Positions 52,966-63,192 are shown, counted from the stretch's first letter. The stretch is DNA of 64,000 bases from Yeosuana aquiaggeris (GCF_044003965.1 NZ_JBAWKC010000001.1:806001-870000), one strand, 5' to 3'. Numbers and translations are program-made. Notes: a model not told the origin generated them from the sequence alone.

Positions 52966-55812
52966 TTATAATTTTACAAGTTTAGAGGTCAAAGATTGGC
53001 CTAATTGGTTTTTAATTTTAATAATATAAATGCCTTGATTCAGGTTTGAGACATTAAAAGAAAATCCTTTTTGGAAATTTCCATTAAATGATTTAACCAT
53101 TTTACCCGTGATATTATATATTCTCAAATCATTAACGGCATTGTTTAATTTAAAACTGGTTGAAGTTGGGTTTGGATATATTGCAAATAAATGTTTTTCA
53201 ATATCAGAAACCGAAAGCGTAGATGCTTTATTTCCATAGATTTTAAATGCCCCGGCAGGAAGATTGATTGCTGCTGGGGTATTGCTTACCGTAATCGAAG
53301 TGCCTCCGGTCTCATCCATTAAATCATACCATGTTCCAGGGTAAGGGAAATTTGGTGTGATGTTTTGCGCTATCACATCAAAGTTAGCCAGTATCACCAC
53401 ATTCTTTAAACTTGAAGTAGGAAGCGTATCATCAAAAATATAAATTTTAGGAGTTAAGGTTCCTGAATCTATGGTGTAATCACCTTCAAAAACCGCTTCC
53501 TGTGTTTTTAATTGAATGAGTCTGGACCAGTCATCATATACTTGTTTTCTGTTGGGATTTCCAAGCCAGTTTTCAGACCATTGAGGCTGTGGTTTGGTAC
53601 TTAACTTGCAATCGCCAGGGGTAGCATCATAATCAGAGTTTACAGTAACACCATCTGAACATAACCAGATAGAATCATCCATGCCTAAATCAGCAAAATG
53701 CCACAGCATTTTAGGGCCAGGAATTGTTAAGGTCACGGCACCTAAAGCTGACATTCTTGCTAAGGCCGTATTTAAATCTTTAATATCATATTCGGTTCCG
53801 GTTTTGCCAAAAGTGGTCATCTCATACATGATTCTGTCTTTATCATGACTTTCAGGATAACCCAGAGTGCGTTTTTCTGTAAAACCATGAGCAACATGTC
53901 CCATTCTGTCAAAAGAACTGGCATTACCGTTGGCAAGTTCTTTGTAACTGTTCCACATTTCGCTCCACATCATAACCCCTTTTCCTTCATTAATTTTATA
54001 ATTAGCCCATTCTTGTTCTTCGGCATCACTACCTAAATGTTCAAAAATGACATAATGATTTGGGTCTAAGCTCCAAGAATAATCAGCATAAGATTTTAAA
54101 ACAGCTACTCTATCAGCCTGGTAGCTATCTGTACAAGAATAATTGCTGTCTGTACAATTTTGGGTAAATCCTTTGGTTAAATCCCATCTAAAACCATCAA
54201 TTTTGAATTCTTCAATCCATTGCTTGATGACACGTTTGGTGTAATTTTGGGTAGCAGTTCTTTGATGATTAAAGTCATTACCCACACTGTAAGTGTGTTT
54301 TGCAACCGTATTAAAATATGGGTTTTCACTTGTAGGTTCTCCATAACTGTCACCATATCGGTTGTCATTCCACATTCTAACCATGGAATTTTGGCCAAAG
54401 GCATGATTAAGAGCAAGGTCTAAAATAACGGCAATCCCGTTTTGATGACAAACATCAACCAGTTCTTTAAATTTATCTTTTGTGCCATAATATTTATCTA
54501 AAGCCAAATGAAAAGAGGTGTTATAGCCCCAGCTTTCATTACCTTCAAATTCCATAACAGGCATGAGTTCAATGGCATTAATATTTAAATTTTTAAAATA
54601 AGATATTCTATCAATGAGGTCTTGGAAATTCCTATCGGCATCAAAATCCCGCAATAAAACTTCATAAACTACTAAATCTTCTTTTTTGGGTTTATTAAAA
54701 TTGCTGACCTGCCAATTATAGGCTGCTTGATTCGTTTGTAAAACAGATACCGCATATTTCTGACCTGAAGGATAGGCTGGTAAATTAGGATAGGTTGACG
54801 CTGGAATGTATTGGTCGTCATTAGGGTCTAAAATCAAAGTTGAGTAAGGATCGGCTACTTTAACTAATGATAAGGCTGAGCCAGATGGTTCTTTTTTAAC
54901 CACCCAATACTGATAGGTTTCAATTTGCCCAGATGTTAAGCCAGACAAAGTAATCCAGTGTTTACCTCTTGTAAAATCATACTTCATGGCATAGCTTGAA
55001 TTTGGTTGCCAGTTATTAAAACTGCCCGCCACATATATATAATCCTTGCCAGGAGCATAAAGCACTAATACAGCCTCCGTATCACTTAAATAGGTAATTC
55101 CATCTTGATAGGATGTTGGCATAATAGCCGTGGCAGTGGTTTGATTAATTAAAACATCAAAGTTTTTGGTTTTTACACCTGTTCCCACAAGAGTGACTTG
55201 AAGCTCATAATGTTGATATTGAGTAATATTAGAGTGGGTATATGTGTAGGATGAGGTATTATTTTGAGTGTTTATTACCGTGCCATTTGCGGTTAAAACA
55301 TAATTAGCATTGCCACCTGTATTAGAGGCGGAAACATTGAGTGATTCACCTGAATTTATTAAAGTTGTCGAGTTTTGAGCAGGGCTGTTTAATATTAATT
55401 GAAAAGCACCTACAGGTAAGTCTAAATCACCTGTTTGTTGAAGTCCATCAGCACTTCTTAATACCATATTTATAGCAGTTATAGCACCTGTACCGCTATA
55501 GCTATAATAGTCTTTTATTGAAGACGTTAAATCTAGTTTATAAATATTACCAGAAACTAATTCTAGTACGGGTTGTGTAGCATTGTTACCCCAAGTACCT
55601 ATAACATTTTGCCAGGCTATATTATCATCAATGGTTACACCAGTATGAGCGTAAATGGTACCTGAATATGATTCTAAACCCGTTCCTGTTTTATCAAATA
55701 ATATGGTAGCAGGATTTGTTTCTTCCGGGATAGAGCCTCCTTGCCAGGATATTTGGGCATAGTTGGGAATAGAAAATAAAGCTAAGGAAAGTATAAGTAA
55801 AAGTTTTTTCAT
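52966..55812 (-). CDS. Secreted GH13 alpha-amylase with T9SS sorting domain
   Basis: Signal peptide (IPNYAQ). N-terminal beta domains include a CBM48/E-set-like unit (about 235-330, YIYVAGSFNNWQPNS). The GH13 catalytic barrel has nucleophile Asp544 in GFRWDLTKG, acid/base Glu591 in VIFEHLGSD and Asp657 in ESHDKDR. The last ~75 residues are a type A T9SS sorting domain (YPNPTSTSFKL ... GIYIIKIKN ... LVKL), so it is exported through type IX secretion. It is the last gene of the SusC-SusD-SusE-like operon but sits behind a strong hairpin. Starch-like alpha-1,4-glucan is the likely substrate. Confidence 0.92.
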   Translation of the reverse strand: MKKLLLILSLALFSIPNYAQISWQGGSIPEETNPATILFDKTGTGLESYSGTIYAHTGVTIDDNIAWQNVIGTWGNNATQPVLELVSGNIYKLDLTSSIKDYYSYSGTGAITAINMVLRSADGLQQTGDLDLPVGAFQLILNSPAQNSTTLINSGESLNVSASNTGGNANYVLTANGTVINTQNNTSSYTYTHSNITQYQHYELQVTLVGTGVKTKNFDVLINQTTATAIMPTSYQDGITYLSDTEAVLVLYAPGKDYIYVAGSFNNWQPNSSYAMKYDFTRGKHWITLSGLTSGQIETYQYWVVKKEPSGSALSLVKVADPYSTLILDPNDDQYIPASTYPNLPAYPSGQKYAVSVLQTNQAAYNWQVSNFNKPKKEDLVVYEVLLRDFDADRNFQDLIDRISYFKNLNINAIELMPVMEFEGNESWGYNTSFHLALDKYYGTKDKFKELVDVCHQNGIAVILDLALNHAFGQNSMVRMWNDNRYGDSYGEPTSENPYFNTVAKHTYSVGNDFNHQRTATQNYTKRVIKQWIEEFKIDGFRWDLTKGFTQNCTDSNYSCTDSYQADRVAVLKSYADYSWSLDPNHYVIFEHLGSDAEEQEWANYKINEGKGVMMWSEMWNSYKELANGNASSFDRMGHVAHGFTEKRTLGYPESHDKDRIMYEMTTFGKTGTEYDIKDLNTALARMSALGAVTLTIPGPKMLWHFADLGMDDSIWLCSDGVTVNSDYDATPGDCKLSTKPQPQWSENWLGNPNRKQVYDDWSRLIQLKTQEAVFEGDYTIDSGTLTPKIYIFDDTLPTSSLKNVVILANFDVIAQNITPNFPYPGTWYDLMDETGGTSITVSNTPAAINLPAGAFKIYGNKASTLSVSDIEKHLFAIYPNPTSTSFKLNNAVNDLRIYNITGKMVKSFNGNFQKGFSFNVSNLNQGIYIIKIKNQLGQSLTSKLVKL

Positions 55813-55833
55813 AACGGGTATTTATTAAATAGG

Positions 55834-55869
55834 AAAAAAGGAGTTGTTCAAATAAGTACAACTCCTTTT
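55834..55869 (-). terminator. Intra-operon terminator between SusE-like and amylase genes
   Basis: AAAAGGAGTTGT and ACAACTCCTTTT form a perfect 12-bp stem around a 10-nt loop. On the minus strand it ends in a T-run (complement of A6 at 55834-55839). It lies 20 nt past the SusE-like stop and about 20 nt before the amylase start. Confidence 0.8.
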
Positions 55870-55889
55870 GAATCTTAAAATTAAAAGAA

Positions 55890-57239
55890 TTATCTTTTAG
55901 TTAAATGATATCTAGGACCATCCGGGTCGTTAAAATCAATTGAGATCACATAGTTTCCAGCGGTCACAGGGATGTTATCACCTGCCTCTAAAATACCATC
56001 TGCTGGGGCGTTATCACCTAAATCGCCATCCCAAGTATTATCAGCTCTAAATTTAATTTCACCATCTATTAAAGTGATATCATCTCCAAACATTACTCCA
56101 GGCTGTATTTCAGTTAGTGCAGCATCTGCACCAGCATTACCCCAATCATTATAGCCAGAACCAACTACTCCCCAAACAGGTGCAGCAACGATAGAATATG
56201 AATTATCTTTAAGGTCCATTGTTATAAGATAATGACCAGCAGTTACAGCTATGTTATTGTCGGCATCTGCATCTAAAATGCCATCTAAATTAGCATCACC
56301 TAAATCGCCAGACCAGGTATTTAAAGGTCTTATTTTGATATCACCATCAATGAGTTGTACCCCTACTTTAAATGTATCTGTAGTATAATCATAATGAAAC
56401 TTAGCATCATCACCAGCATTACCCCAATCATTATAACCAGAACCTACAACACCCCATGAGAATGGTTCAATGGTATAAGACATGTCATTGGTGTCTATTG
56501 TTATTTTATAATCTCCGGCAGTTACAGCAATATTATTGTCTGGATCTGAATCTAAAATACCATCTAAGTTAGCATCACCTACATCACCTACCCATTCGTT
56601 ATTTTCACGAAATTTAATATCTCCAGTCACCAAATTAACGTATGAAACTATAACTCCTGCCGCTGCTGTTGTGTAGAATGTTCCATCAGGTCCAGCACCG
56701 CCCCAATCATTATAACCAGAACCAACAACGCCCCATGAAGAAATAGCAAATCCTCCACCAGTATCAACAATTTCTGGTAAGAATAAAGTTAAGGTTTGAA
56801 CTGATGATAGAGTTTCAATGGCATTGGCGCCAGAATAGGCTCTTAATCTAAAATACACATCTCCAGTATTTGGGTCTTCAGTATTTGGGTCGTTATCAAG
56901 CCCTGCATCAGCAGCCATTGATAATAATTTCCCAACAGTAACTGCTTGATCATTTCCAGAAGTACTTCCAATGACAATTAAATCTGTGAAATCTCCAGAA
57001 ACAGACCCTTGTAATTCATAATTTACGGCAGTAGGTACTTCAAAATTTTGCGATTCCCAAGTAAAACGCTCACCAATATTAGCTGAGGTTGCAGAAGTTA
57101 AAACATATTGTGGTAAAAAATTGTTAGTAAAGGCGAACTCACCAGGAGCCTTAGCCGTGAATACTAATTCATCTTTTTCACAAGAATTGAAGCCTAAAAC
57201 AGCTACAATCAAGACTAATAAAATTTTTATTTTTTTCAT
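55890..57239 (-). CDS. SusE/SusF-like glycan-binding lipoprotein with three repeats
   Basis: Lipoprotein (LGFNSC, Cys20) with an N-terminal SusE-type Ig-like domain (about 25-155). Three tandem ~93-residue repeats then start at residues 169, 262 and 356, each opening with WGVVGSGYNDWG. Each repeat ends with a KF/KIRxxNxW ... GDxGD stretch and an ITAGxYxIxxD strand, the pattern of SusE/SusF starch-binding modules. Repeats 1 and 2 contain a calcium-loop-like insert, DANLDGILD; repeat 3 has a shorter variant (NAPADGILE). It should hold starch at the cell surface for the SusCD importer and the amylase. Confidence 0.87.
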   Translation of the reverse strand: MKKIKILLVLIVAVLGFNSCEKDELVFTAKAPGEFAFTNNFLPQYVLTSATSANIGERFTWESQNFEVPTAVNYELQGSVSGDFTDLIVIGSTSGNDQAVTVGKLLSMAADAGLDNDPNTEDPNTGDVYFRLRAYSGANAIETLSSVQTLTLFLPEIVDTGGGFAISSWGVVGSGYNDWGGAGPDGTFYTTAAAGVIVSYVNLVTGDIKFRENNEWVGDVGDANLDGILDSDPDNNIAVTAGDYKITIDTNDMSYTIEPFSWGVVGSGYNDWGNAGDDAKFHYDYTTDTFKVGVQLIDGDIKIRPLNTWSGDLGDANLDGILDADADNNIAVTAGHYLITMDLKDNSYSIVAAPVWGVVGSGYNDWGNAGADAALTEIQPGVMFGDDITLIDGEIKFRADNTWDGDLGDNAPADGILEAGDNIPVTAGNYVISIDFNDPDGPRYHLTKR

Positions 57240-57255
57240 TGTATTTTTTTTAAAA

Positions 57256-58857
57256 TTAATAACCAGGGTTTTGTTTTAAGTTTGGATTGGCACTTAAATC
57301 CGAAGTTGGAATGGGGAAAATATTTCTAAAAGCTTCTGTTGTTGTTCCTCCAGGTACATTTCCTTTCCAAGGCCAAATTGAATTTGTTGTGAATTTTCCA
57401 AATCGAACTAAATCTGTTCGTCTGTGGCATTCCCAATACAATTCACGGGCTCTTTCATCTAAAATAAAATCTTCTGTTAAATCAGAGGTTGATATATTAC
57501 CGGAGGTATCTCCATAAGCTCTAACTCTTAATAGATTGATATAATCACGAGCTGTATTGGCATCACCACCCCCACCTCTTGAGGGTAAACTAGCTTCCGC
57601 ATAAATCAAGTAGGCTTCAGCGAGTCTGAATAAAGGGAAATCTGTATCTGGAAATTCACCAGATGGGTCAGAACCAGCACTCCCTGATCTGTCTACATTT
57701 TTATATTTTGCAATGGCGTAACCATCTGTAAATTTAGAAATATTCTCAATTTCTAAAGTTTGTCCAGCGGCGTAAAATAATTCTCTACCATCAGCCGAAT
57801 TTTCCATTCCAGGAAATTTTTGAACAAAAGCGCTGGTGGTTCTAACACCGGCCCATCCACCACTTACTCCAAAATCACTTGGTGACATACTACCACCAAC
57901 AGGAGCGTGCACTAAAAAGGTCATACCGCCATAAGCTTGTGTATATAATCCGTCAAATAGAATTGGAAAAATAATTTCATTGGAAAGATCATTGTCAGCT
58001 AAGAATAAATATTCATAATTAGGTTCTAAACTAAAAACATTTGAGTTGATTACTTTTTCTGCCTGAATTCTCGCATCTGCATATCTTCCATTTCCAGTGC
58101 CAAGGTAAACTTCAGCATTTAGATATAATTTAGATAATAACATCCACCCAGCTGCTTGATCGGCACGTCCATATTCATTTAGGCCTGCCGGAACTAACTC
58201 ACTATCAATCGCTATTAATTCAGATTCTATATAAGTAAATAAATCTTGGGCATTAGTTTGCTTTGGTAAGAACGCTCCAATAGGATCTGCTTCCGTTGTG
58301 AATGGAATATTACGGTAAAAATCTAAGGCATGATAATAACTAAGTGCTCTCATAAATCGAGCTTCAGCTCTAAACGTTTGAATGTCTTCTCTTAAGCTTG
58401 CATCTACACCTCTTTCATTTAAATTATCATCAGAGGTTTGTCTTAAAAATTCATTTACTAAACCAATTTGATACAAAATTCTATCATACATGGTTCTAAT
58501 AAATTCGTTTCCGGGGGTCCAGTTTTGGTAATGAAGATCTTTTATGGTTCCATCATTCCAGCCTATAACGGCTTCATCCGTTGTTAGTTCTTGCAGTTTC
58601 CAATATAAACGTAAATAATTGGAGAAACCTTCATCTAATCCAGCTAGGTCAGGATTTCCCGCAGGTCCTTGCTGACCGCTTATGGAAATACCCGCATAAA
58701 TTTTAGCTAAAAAAGATTTATAGGAGTCCGGATTATCAAAAACCGAAACAGATGTTTCTTGATTTATTGGTTTTAAATCATCAATTTCACTTGTACATGA
58801 AACAATGAAAGAAACACAACAAAACAAAAACACTACTTTTTTAAAATTGTTTAACAT
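57256..58857 (-). CDS. susD: SusD/RagB-family lipoprotein, locus 2
   Basis: Lipid Cys21 (SFIVSC). SusD fold marks: AEARFMRALSYYHALDFYRNIPF, LAEAYLIYAEASL, DERARELYWECHRRTDLVRFGKF, and the terminal IPTSDLSANPNLKQNPGY. It follows SusC with 27 nt between the genes. With the SusE-like and amylase genes downstream, it is the starch- or maltodextrin-binding lid of this importer. Confidence 0.95.
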   Translation of the reverse strand: MLNNFKKVVFLFCCVSFIVSCTSEIDDLKPINQETSVSVFDNPDSYKSFLAKIYAGISISGQQGPAGNPDLAGLDEGFSNYLRLYWKLQELTTDEAVIGWNDGTIKDLHYQNWTPGNEFIRTMYDRILYQIGLVNEFLRQTSDDNLNERGVDASLREDIQTFRAEARFMRALSYYHALDFYRNIPFTTEADPIGAFLPKQTNAQDLFTYIESELIAIDSELVPAGLNEYGRADQAAGWMLLSKLYLNAEVYLGTGNGRYADARIQAEKVINSNVFSLEPNYEYLFLADNDLSNEIIFPILFDGLYTQAYGGMTFLVHAPVGGSMSPSDFGVSGGWAGVRTTSAFVQKFPGMENSADGRELFYAAGQTLEIENISKFTDGYAIAKYKNVDRSGSAGSDPSGEFPDTDFPLFRLAEAYLIYAEASLPSRGGGGDANTARDYINLLRVRAYGDTSGNISTSDLTEDFILDERARELYWECHRRTDLVRFGKFTTNSIWPWKGNVPGGTTTEAFRNIFPIPTSDLSANPNLKQNPGY

Positions 58858-58884
58858 AATTTTTTTCTTTTATAGTTCATTTTT

Positions 58885-61791
58885 TTATTTAAAATTAAAA
58901 TTTAATCCCAAAGAGAATATTCTTGGCTTAGGATAAACATTGTTGTCAATACCACTTGATATTTCAGGATCTAATCCTGTGTAATTGGTAATTGTAAATA
59001 AATTTTGTCCAATTAAAGAGGCTCGTAAAGTTATTTTTTCAAACGGTATGGTATATCCTAAGGATATGTTATCCAGTTTCATAAAGGAAGCATTTTCAAC
59101 ATATAAATCTGAAAACTGCTGATTATTTATAAATCCAGTTTTTATAGCGTCAACACTACCATTTCCATAATAATCACCTATTTGATTTAAAATGGCTTGA
59201 CCGTAACCGTTGGCTGATCTAAAGTTATTATACATATAGTTGCCTAAACTACCTCTCAATGTAAAATTAAAATCTAAATTCTTATAATTCATACTTGAAG
59301 TAAATCCGAAAAAGGCATCTGGTGTTCCAGATTGGAATCTATATTTGTCACTGTCATTAATAATGTTATCGCCATTTAAATCAACATAAACACCTTCAAG
59401 TGGCGCGCCACCAGCATCAACAACCTGTTTATACACATAAAAACTTTCAGGTTCAGCATTTAAGGCGTTAATCTGAATGGTATTACCAACACCACCAGCA
59501 ATACCACCAATTGGTTGGCCAGGGAAGTTAGGGTCATCAGTTAAAGTAAGTTTAGTAATTTCAACGTCGCTTACAGTAAAATTGGCGCTTACATCCCATG
59601 AAAAATCTTTTGTTTTTACAGGAGTTGCATTAATACCAATTTCAATACCTCTACTTACCGTTTCGCCTACGTTTTGATCTAAAAAGTTTTCAAGGTTACT
59701 ACCTCCGGGCACTTGTGAATATTGCAGTAAATCTTTATTTTTTCTATAATAGAAGTCTAAAGTACCAGTGATTTTATCATTAAAGAGTCCGTAATCAACA
59801 CCCGCGTTATACATGGTAGATTCTTCCCATTTGATATCTTCATTATAGCCTTCAGGTCTTATGGTAGGAATGAATTCTGATCCGAACTGGTATTGTGATC
59901 TAATATCTCCTCTTGAATACACTCCTAAATAAGGGAAAGCACCCCCTATCTCTTGTTGCCCAGTAATACCCCAACTTAATCTTAATTTCAGATTCGAAAT
60001 AACACTAGAATCTTTTAAGAAATCTTCATCAGAAGCTAACCAAGAAAAAGCAGCAGATGGGAAATCGGCATTTCTATTGTCTTTTGAAAAACGTGATGAA
60101 ATATCTCTTCTATAGGTAGCAGTAAAAATATATTTGCTGTCTAAAGTAAAATTGGCACGTGCAAAATAAGATTCCAAAATTAATTCGAATGGAATTGAAG
60201 GTAACGGAACATCATAAATTCCGGTTGAAGTATTTCTGTTTCTGCTATAACTTATGTTATAAAACCTTTGATAGGTATGACCAGCGGTCATATCAATACC
60301 GGATAACAGAGATCCGTCGAAATTCTTTTTATAGTTCAAATAGAAGTCTAATAATTTGTTTTTGTTAATGCCATCGTAAGTTCCTATATCGGCAAATTGG
60401 CCATCATTTAAATTGTTAAAACCAGCATTTTTGTTTGTAAAAAATCTTCCGTCATATTCTTCATAATCAAACCCGGCATTTACATTTAAACGTAATTCAG
60501 GTAAAAAATGAAATTTATAATCTAATACAATATTGGAGATGTTTCTTTTGGCTCTTTGTCTGTTGTCTCTTAACATCAATAAAGAGACAGGGTTTCTTGG
60601 TGCTAAATTTGCAACACCATCGGCATCTTCAAATTCAAAATAACCGCCCCAGTTTCCTTCTACAGGTTGTGTAGGGTCAAAAAATAAAGCGCTTCCAATA
60701 GCTCCTTCATTAGCAAAACGGTTATCAACTAAACTTCCTTTTGAAGTGACATTCACTTTTAAATGATCATCTAAAAAACGATTCTCTAAATTAAGGTTAA
60801 TGGCATTTCTTCGGTATTGAGATGTTTTTAAAACACCATTTTGATTAGATAAGTTGTAGTTAACCCTGATAGACCCGTTTTCAAATCCTTTTGTTAAGGT
60901 CAAGTTATGAATACCGCCTTCGGCATGCTTATAAATCTCATCTTGCCAGTCAGTATTAGCATTCCCTAAAAAGCTTGGGTCTTCTCTATTATCTATCACG
61001 TATTTTCTTAATTGAGAAGCGCTCAAAACATCTATTTTATCGATAATTTGACCGGTAGAAGCCTGAACATCATATTCCACATTAAAAGGTGCTTTTGACT
61101 TTCCTTTTTTAGTGGTAATAATGACAACACCTGCAGTTGCTCTAGACCCGTAAATGGCAGTTGCAGAGGCATCTTTTAAAATGGTATAACTTTCAATTTC
61201 ATTTGGGTTAATAGCATTTAAACTGCCTCCACTTAATGGAATTCCATCAACAACAATCAACGGACTGTTATTGGCACTAAGTGAGCCACCATTTCTAATT
61301 CTAATTTCAGCACCGGCTCCTGGAGAACCTGAAGAAGAAGTAATTCTAACTCCGGCAGATTTACCAGCTAAGAGGTTTTCTGGAGACACGATAGCTCCTT
61401 TGTTAAATTCTTCTGAATCAATTCTGTCTAAAGATCCTGTTGCATCTTTGACTGTTGTTGATCCATAACCAATGATTACCACCTCATTTAATTGAGCGGT
61501 ATTTTCAGTAAGTCCAACATTTAATGTTGATTGACCAGTATAAGTAATTTCTACTGGATTATAACCCACAAATGAAAACACCACAATGTCTCCATTTTTT
61601 AAGCTAATTTGATACTTACCATCAAAATCTGTTGCCGTTCCAGTAGCAGTTCCTTTAATAAGGATATTCACTCCTGGAAGCGGTATTGCAGTCGATTGTT
61701 CTGTCACTGTTCCTGTTACTGTAGTTTGCCCAAACATCAAAATAGGGGCAAATAACAGAACGAACAGCAAGCTACTTAAAGTTGTTTTCAT
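58885..61791 (-). CDS. susC: SusC-family TonB-dependent receptor, locus 2
   Basis: Signal peptide ends at LMFGQ. The carboxypeptidase-like regulatory domain (about 23-95) is followed by EVVIIGYGSTTVKDATGSLDRI, the plug (IRIRNGGSLSANNSPLIVVDGI) and a barrel that ends KPRIFSLGLNFNFK. At 968 aa it is full length. It is transcribed away from the LacI gene, with two class 2 palindromes between them. With SusD, SusE-like and a secreted amylase downstream, maltodextrin import is the likely function. Confidence 0.95.
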   Translation of the reverse strand: MKTTLSSLLFVLLFAPILMFGQTTVTGTVTEQSTAIPLPGVNILIKGTATGTATDFDGKYQISLKNGDIVVFSFVGYNPVEITYTGQSTLNVGLTENTAQLNEVVIIGYGSTTVKDATGSLDRIDSEEFNKGAIVSPENLLAGKSAGVRITSSSGSPGAGAEIRIRNGGSLSANNSPLIVVDGIPLSGGSLNAINPNEIESYTILKDASATAIYGSRATAGVVIITTKKGKSKAPFNVEYDVQASTGQIIDKIDVLSASQLRKYVIDNREDPSFLGNANTDWQDEIYKHAEGGIHNLTLTKGFENGSIRVNYNLSNQNGVLKTSQYRRNAINLNLENRFLDDHLKVNVTSKGSLVDNRFANEGAIGSALFFDPTQPVEGNWGGYFEFEDADGVANLAPRNPVSLLMLRDNRQRAKRNISNIVLDYKFHFLPELRLNVNAGFDYEEYDGRFFTNKNAGFNNLNDGQFADIGTYDGINKNKLLDFYLNYKKNFDGSLLSGIDMTAGHTYQRFYNISYSRNRNTSTGIYDVPLPSIPFELILESYFARANFTLDSKYIFTATYRRDISSRFSKDNRNADFPSAAFSWLASDEDFLKDSSVISNLKLRLSWGITGQQEIGGAFPYLGVYSRGDIRSQYQFGSEFIPTIRPEGYNEDIKWEESTMYNAGVDYGLFNDKITGTLDFYYRKNKDLLQYSQVPGGSNLENFLDQNVGETVSRGIEIGINATPVKTKDFSWDVSANFTVSDVEITKLTLTDDPNFPGQPIGGIAGGVGNTIQINALNAEPESFYVYKQVVDAGGAPLEGVYVDLNGDNIINDSDKYRFQSGTPDAFFGFTSSMNYKNLDFNFTLRGSLGNYMYNNFRSANGYGQAILNQIGDYYGNGSVDAIKTGFINNQQFSDLYVENASFMKLDNISLGYTIPFEKITLRASLIGQNLFTITNYTGLDPEISSGIDNNVYPKPRIFSLGLNFNFK

Positions 61792-61903
61792 ACAATACTT
61801 TTAAATTAGTGTAATAATTTAGTTTGTTATATTTTCACTTCTCGGGTAAAAAACAGCATAAAATTAACATTAAGTTTTAACATATAATTGTGAAATCCGC
61901 AAC

Positions 61904-61958
61904 GAAAACGTTTGCGTGTTGACAACTTTTAAATAATTCTTAACGTAAACGTTTGCAT
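61904..61958. promoter_or_regulatory. Pair of LacI-type operators, class 2
   Basis: CGAAAACGTTTGCG (61904-61917) and CGTAAACGTTTGCA (61945-61958) share the palindromic core AAACGTTT with flanking CG/CR, 41 bp apart, about four helical turns. Both are followed by TGTTGAyAAC. They lie between divergent SusC and LacI genes, and differ from the class 1 sites. Confidence 0.7.
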
Positions 61959-62073
61959 GTTGATAACTCGATAAAATTTATAGGTGGGTTGATAGGAAAT
62001 TGTTAAATTAGCTTCATCAGCAAATTTAAAGTACTAAATGTACTAATTTGAGCCTTATAAAGCAAATTTAAAA

Positions 62074-63147
62074 ATGAGACGAAAAGTTACGCTAAAACAA
62101 ATAGCAAAAGAATTGGATGTTTCAATATCCACAGTGTCAAGAGCTTTAAATGACAGTAAAGAAATTGGAGAAGAAACACGTCAAAAAATTCAGGCTTTTG
62201 CCAAGTTTTATAACTACAAACCCAACAATATTGCACTAAGTTTAAAAAACCGTCAAACAAAAACTATTGGTATTCTCATTCCTGAAATTGTACATCATTT
62301 CTTTTCAACCGTAATCAGGGGTATTGAAATTGTGGCCAATCAAAGAGGTTATAATGTTATTATAGGATTGTCAAATGAATCGTTTAGTAAAGAAGTCATA
62401 AACATGGAAATGCTCGCAAACGGAAGTATTGATGGTTTCATTTTATCTATTTCTAAAGAAACTTTGTTACGCCAGGACTATCATCACTTTAAAGAAACAA
62501 TCAGTCAAGGTATTCCTATTGTTATGTTTGATAGGGTAGTTAACGATATTGACTGTGATAAAGTAATTGTTGATGATTTTAAAGGGTCTTATACTGCGGT
62601 AAAAAAATTAATTTCATATGGTTGCAAAAATATAGCACTGATTACTACCATGGATTATGTAAGTGTTGGAAAACTAAGAACTCAAGGTTATTTGCAGGCT
62701 TTAGAAGACGGCAAAATTCATGCTAAAGGAAGTTTAATTTTAAAATTAGATGATGGTTTAGCTTTAGAGGAGCATCTCGATATATTAGAAACTGAAATTG
62801 AGAAATTTTTTAAACGGAATAAACAAATTGACGCCATTTTTGCGGTTAATGAATTATATGCAGTTACCGCCATGAAAGTGGCCAGAAAATTGGATTTCAA
62901 AATTCCTGAGGATATTCAAATTATTGGATTTACAGATGGTGTGTTGTCAAAACATGCTAGGCCTAGCTTAACAACGCTTAGTCAGCATGGACAAAAAATG
63001 GGAGAAGAGGCCGCACATTTGTTAATTGATAGATTACAGCAAGATCATGATGAAGAAGAAGATGAAGTTTTTGATTTTGAAAGAGACATGAACTTTAGAA
63101 CAGTGGTTATAGAAACTGAATTAATAGAACGAGAGTCAACCAAATAA
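62074..63147 (+). CDS. LacI-family regulator of carbohydrate locus 2
   Basis: The helix-turn-helix is at the N-terminus (VTLKQIAKELDVSISTVSRAL), hinge YNYKPNNIALSLKNR, then the ligand domain starting TIGILIPEIVHHFFSTVIRG. At 357 aa it is full length with a short acidic tail. It is divergent from the locus 2 SusC gene and is followed by an SLC45-like MFS gene. That gene order is known from maltodextrin loci in marine Flavobacteriia. The effector is probably maltose, a maltodextrin or glucose. It is a paralogue of the locus 1 LacI protein, with shared IPEIVHHFFS and SNESF motifs. Confidence 0.92.
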   Translation: MRRKVTLKQIAKELDVSISTVSRALNDSKEIGEETRQKIQAFAKFYNYKPNNIALSLKNRQTKTIGILIPEIVHHFFSTVIRGIEIVANQRGYNVIIGLSNESFSKEVINMEMLANGSIDGFILSISKETLLRQDYHHFKETISQGIPIVMFDRVVNDIDCDKVIVDDFKGSYTAVKKLISYGCKNIALITTMDYVSVGKLRTQGYLQALEDGKIHAKGSLILKLDDGLALEEHLDILETEIEKFFKRNKQIDAIFAVNELYAVTAMKVARKLDFKIPEDIQIIGFTDGVLSKHARPSLTTLSQHGQKMGEEAAHLLIDRLQQDHDEEEDEVFDFERDMNFRTVVIETELIERESTK

Positions 63148-63176
63148 AATAATTATCAGAAGTAATTATTTTATTT
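63142..63176 (+). terminator. AT-rich hairpin over the LacI stop codon
   Basis: AAATAAAATAATTA (63142-63155) and TAATTATTTTATTT (63163-63176) form a perfect 14-bp, AT-only stem with a 7-nt loop, overlapping the stop codon. It may end the LacI transcript weakly or only protect its 3' end. Confidence 0.5.
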
Positions 63177-63192
63177 TATATCTTTGAACCAA

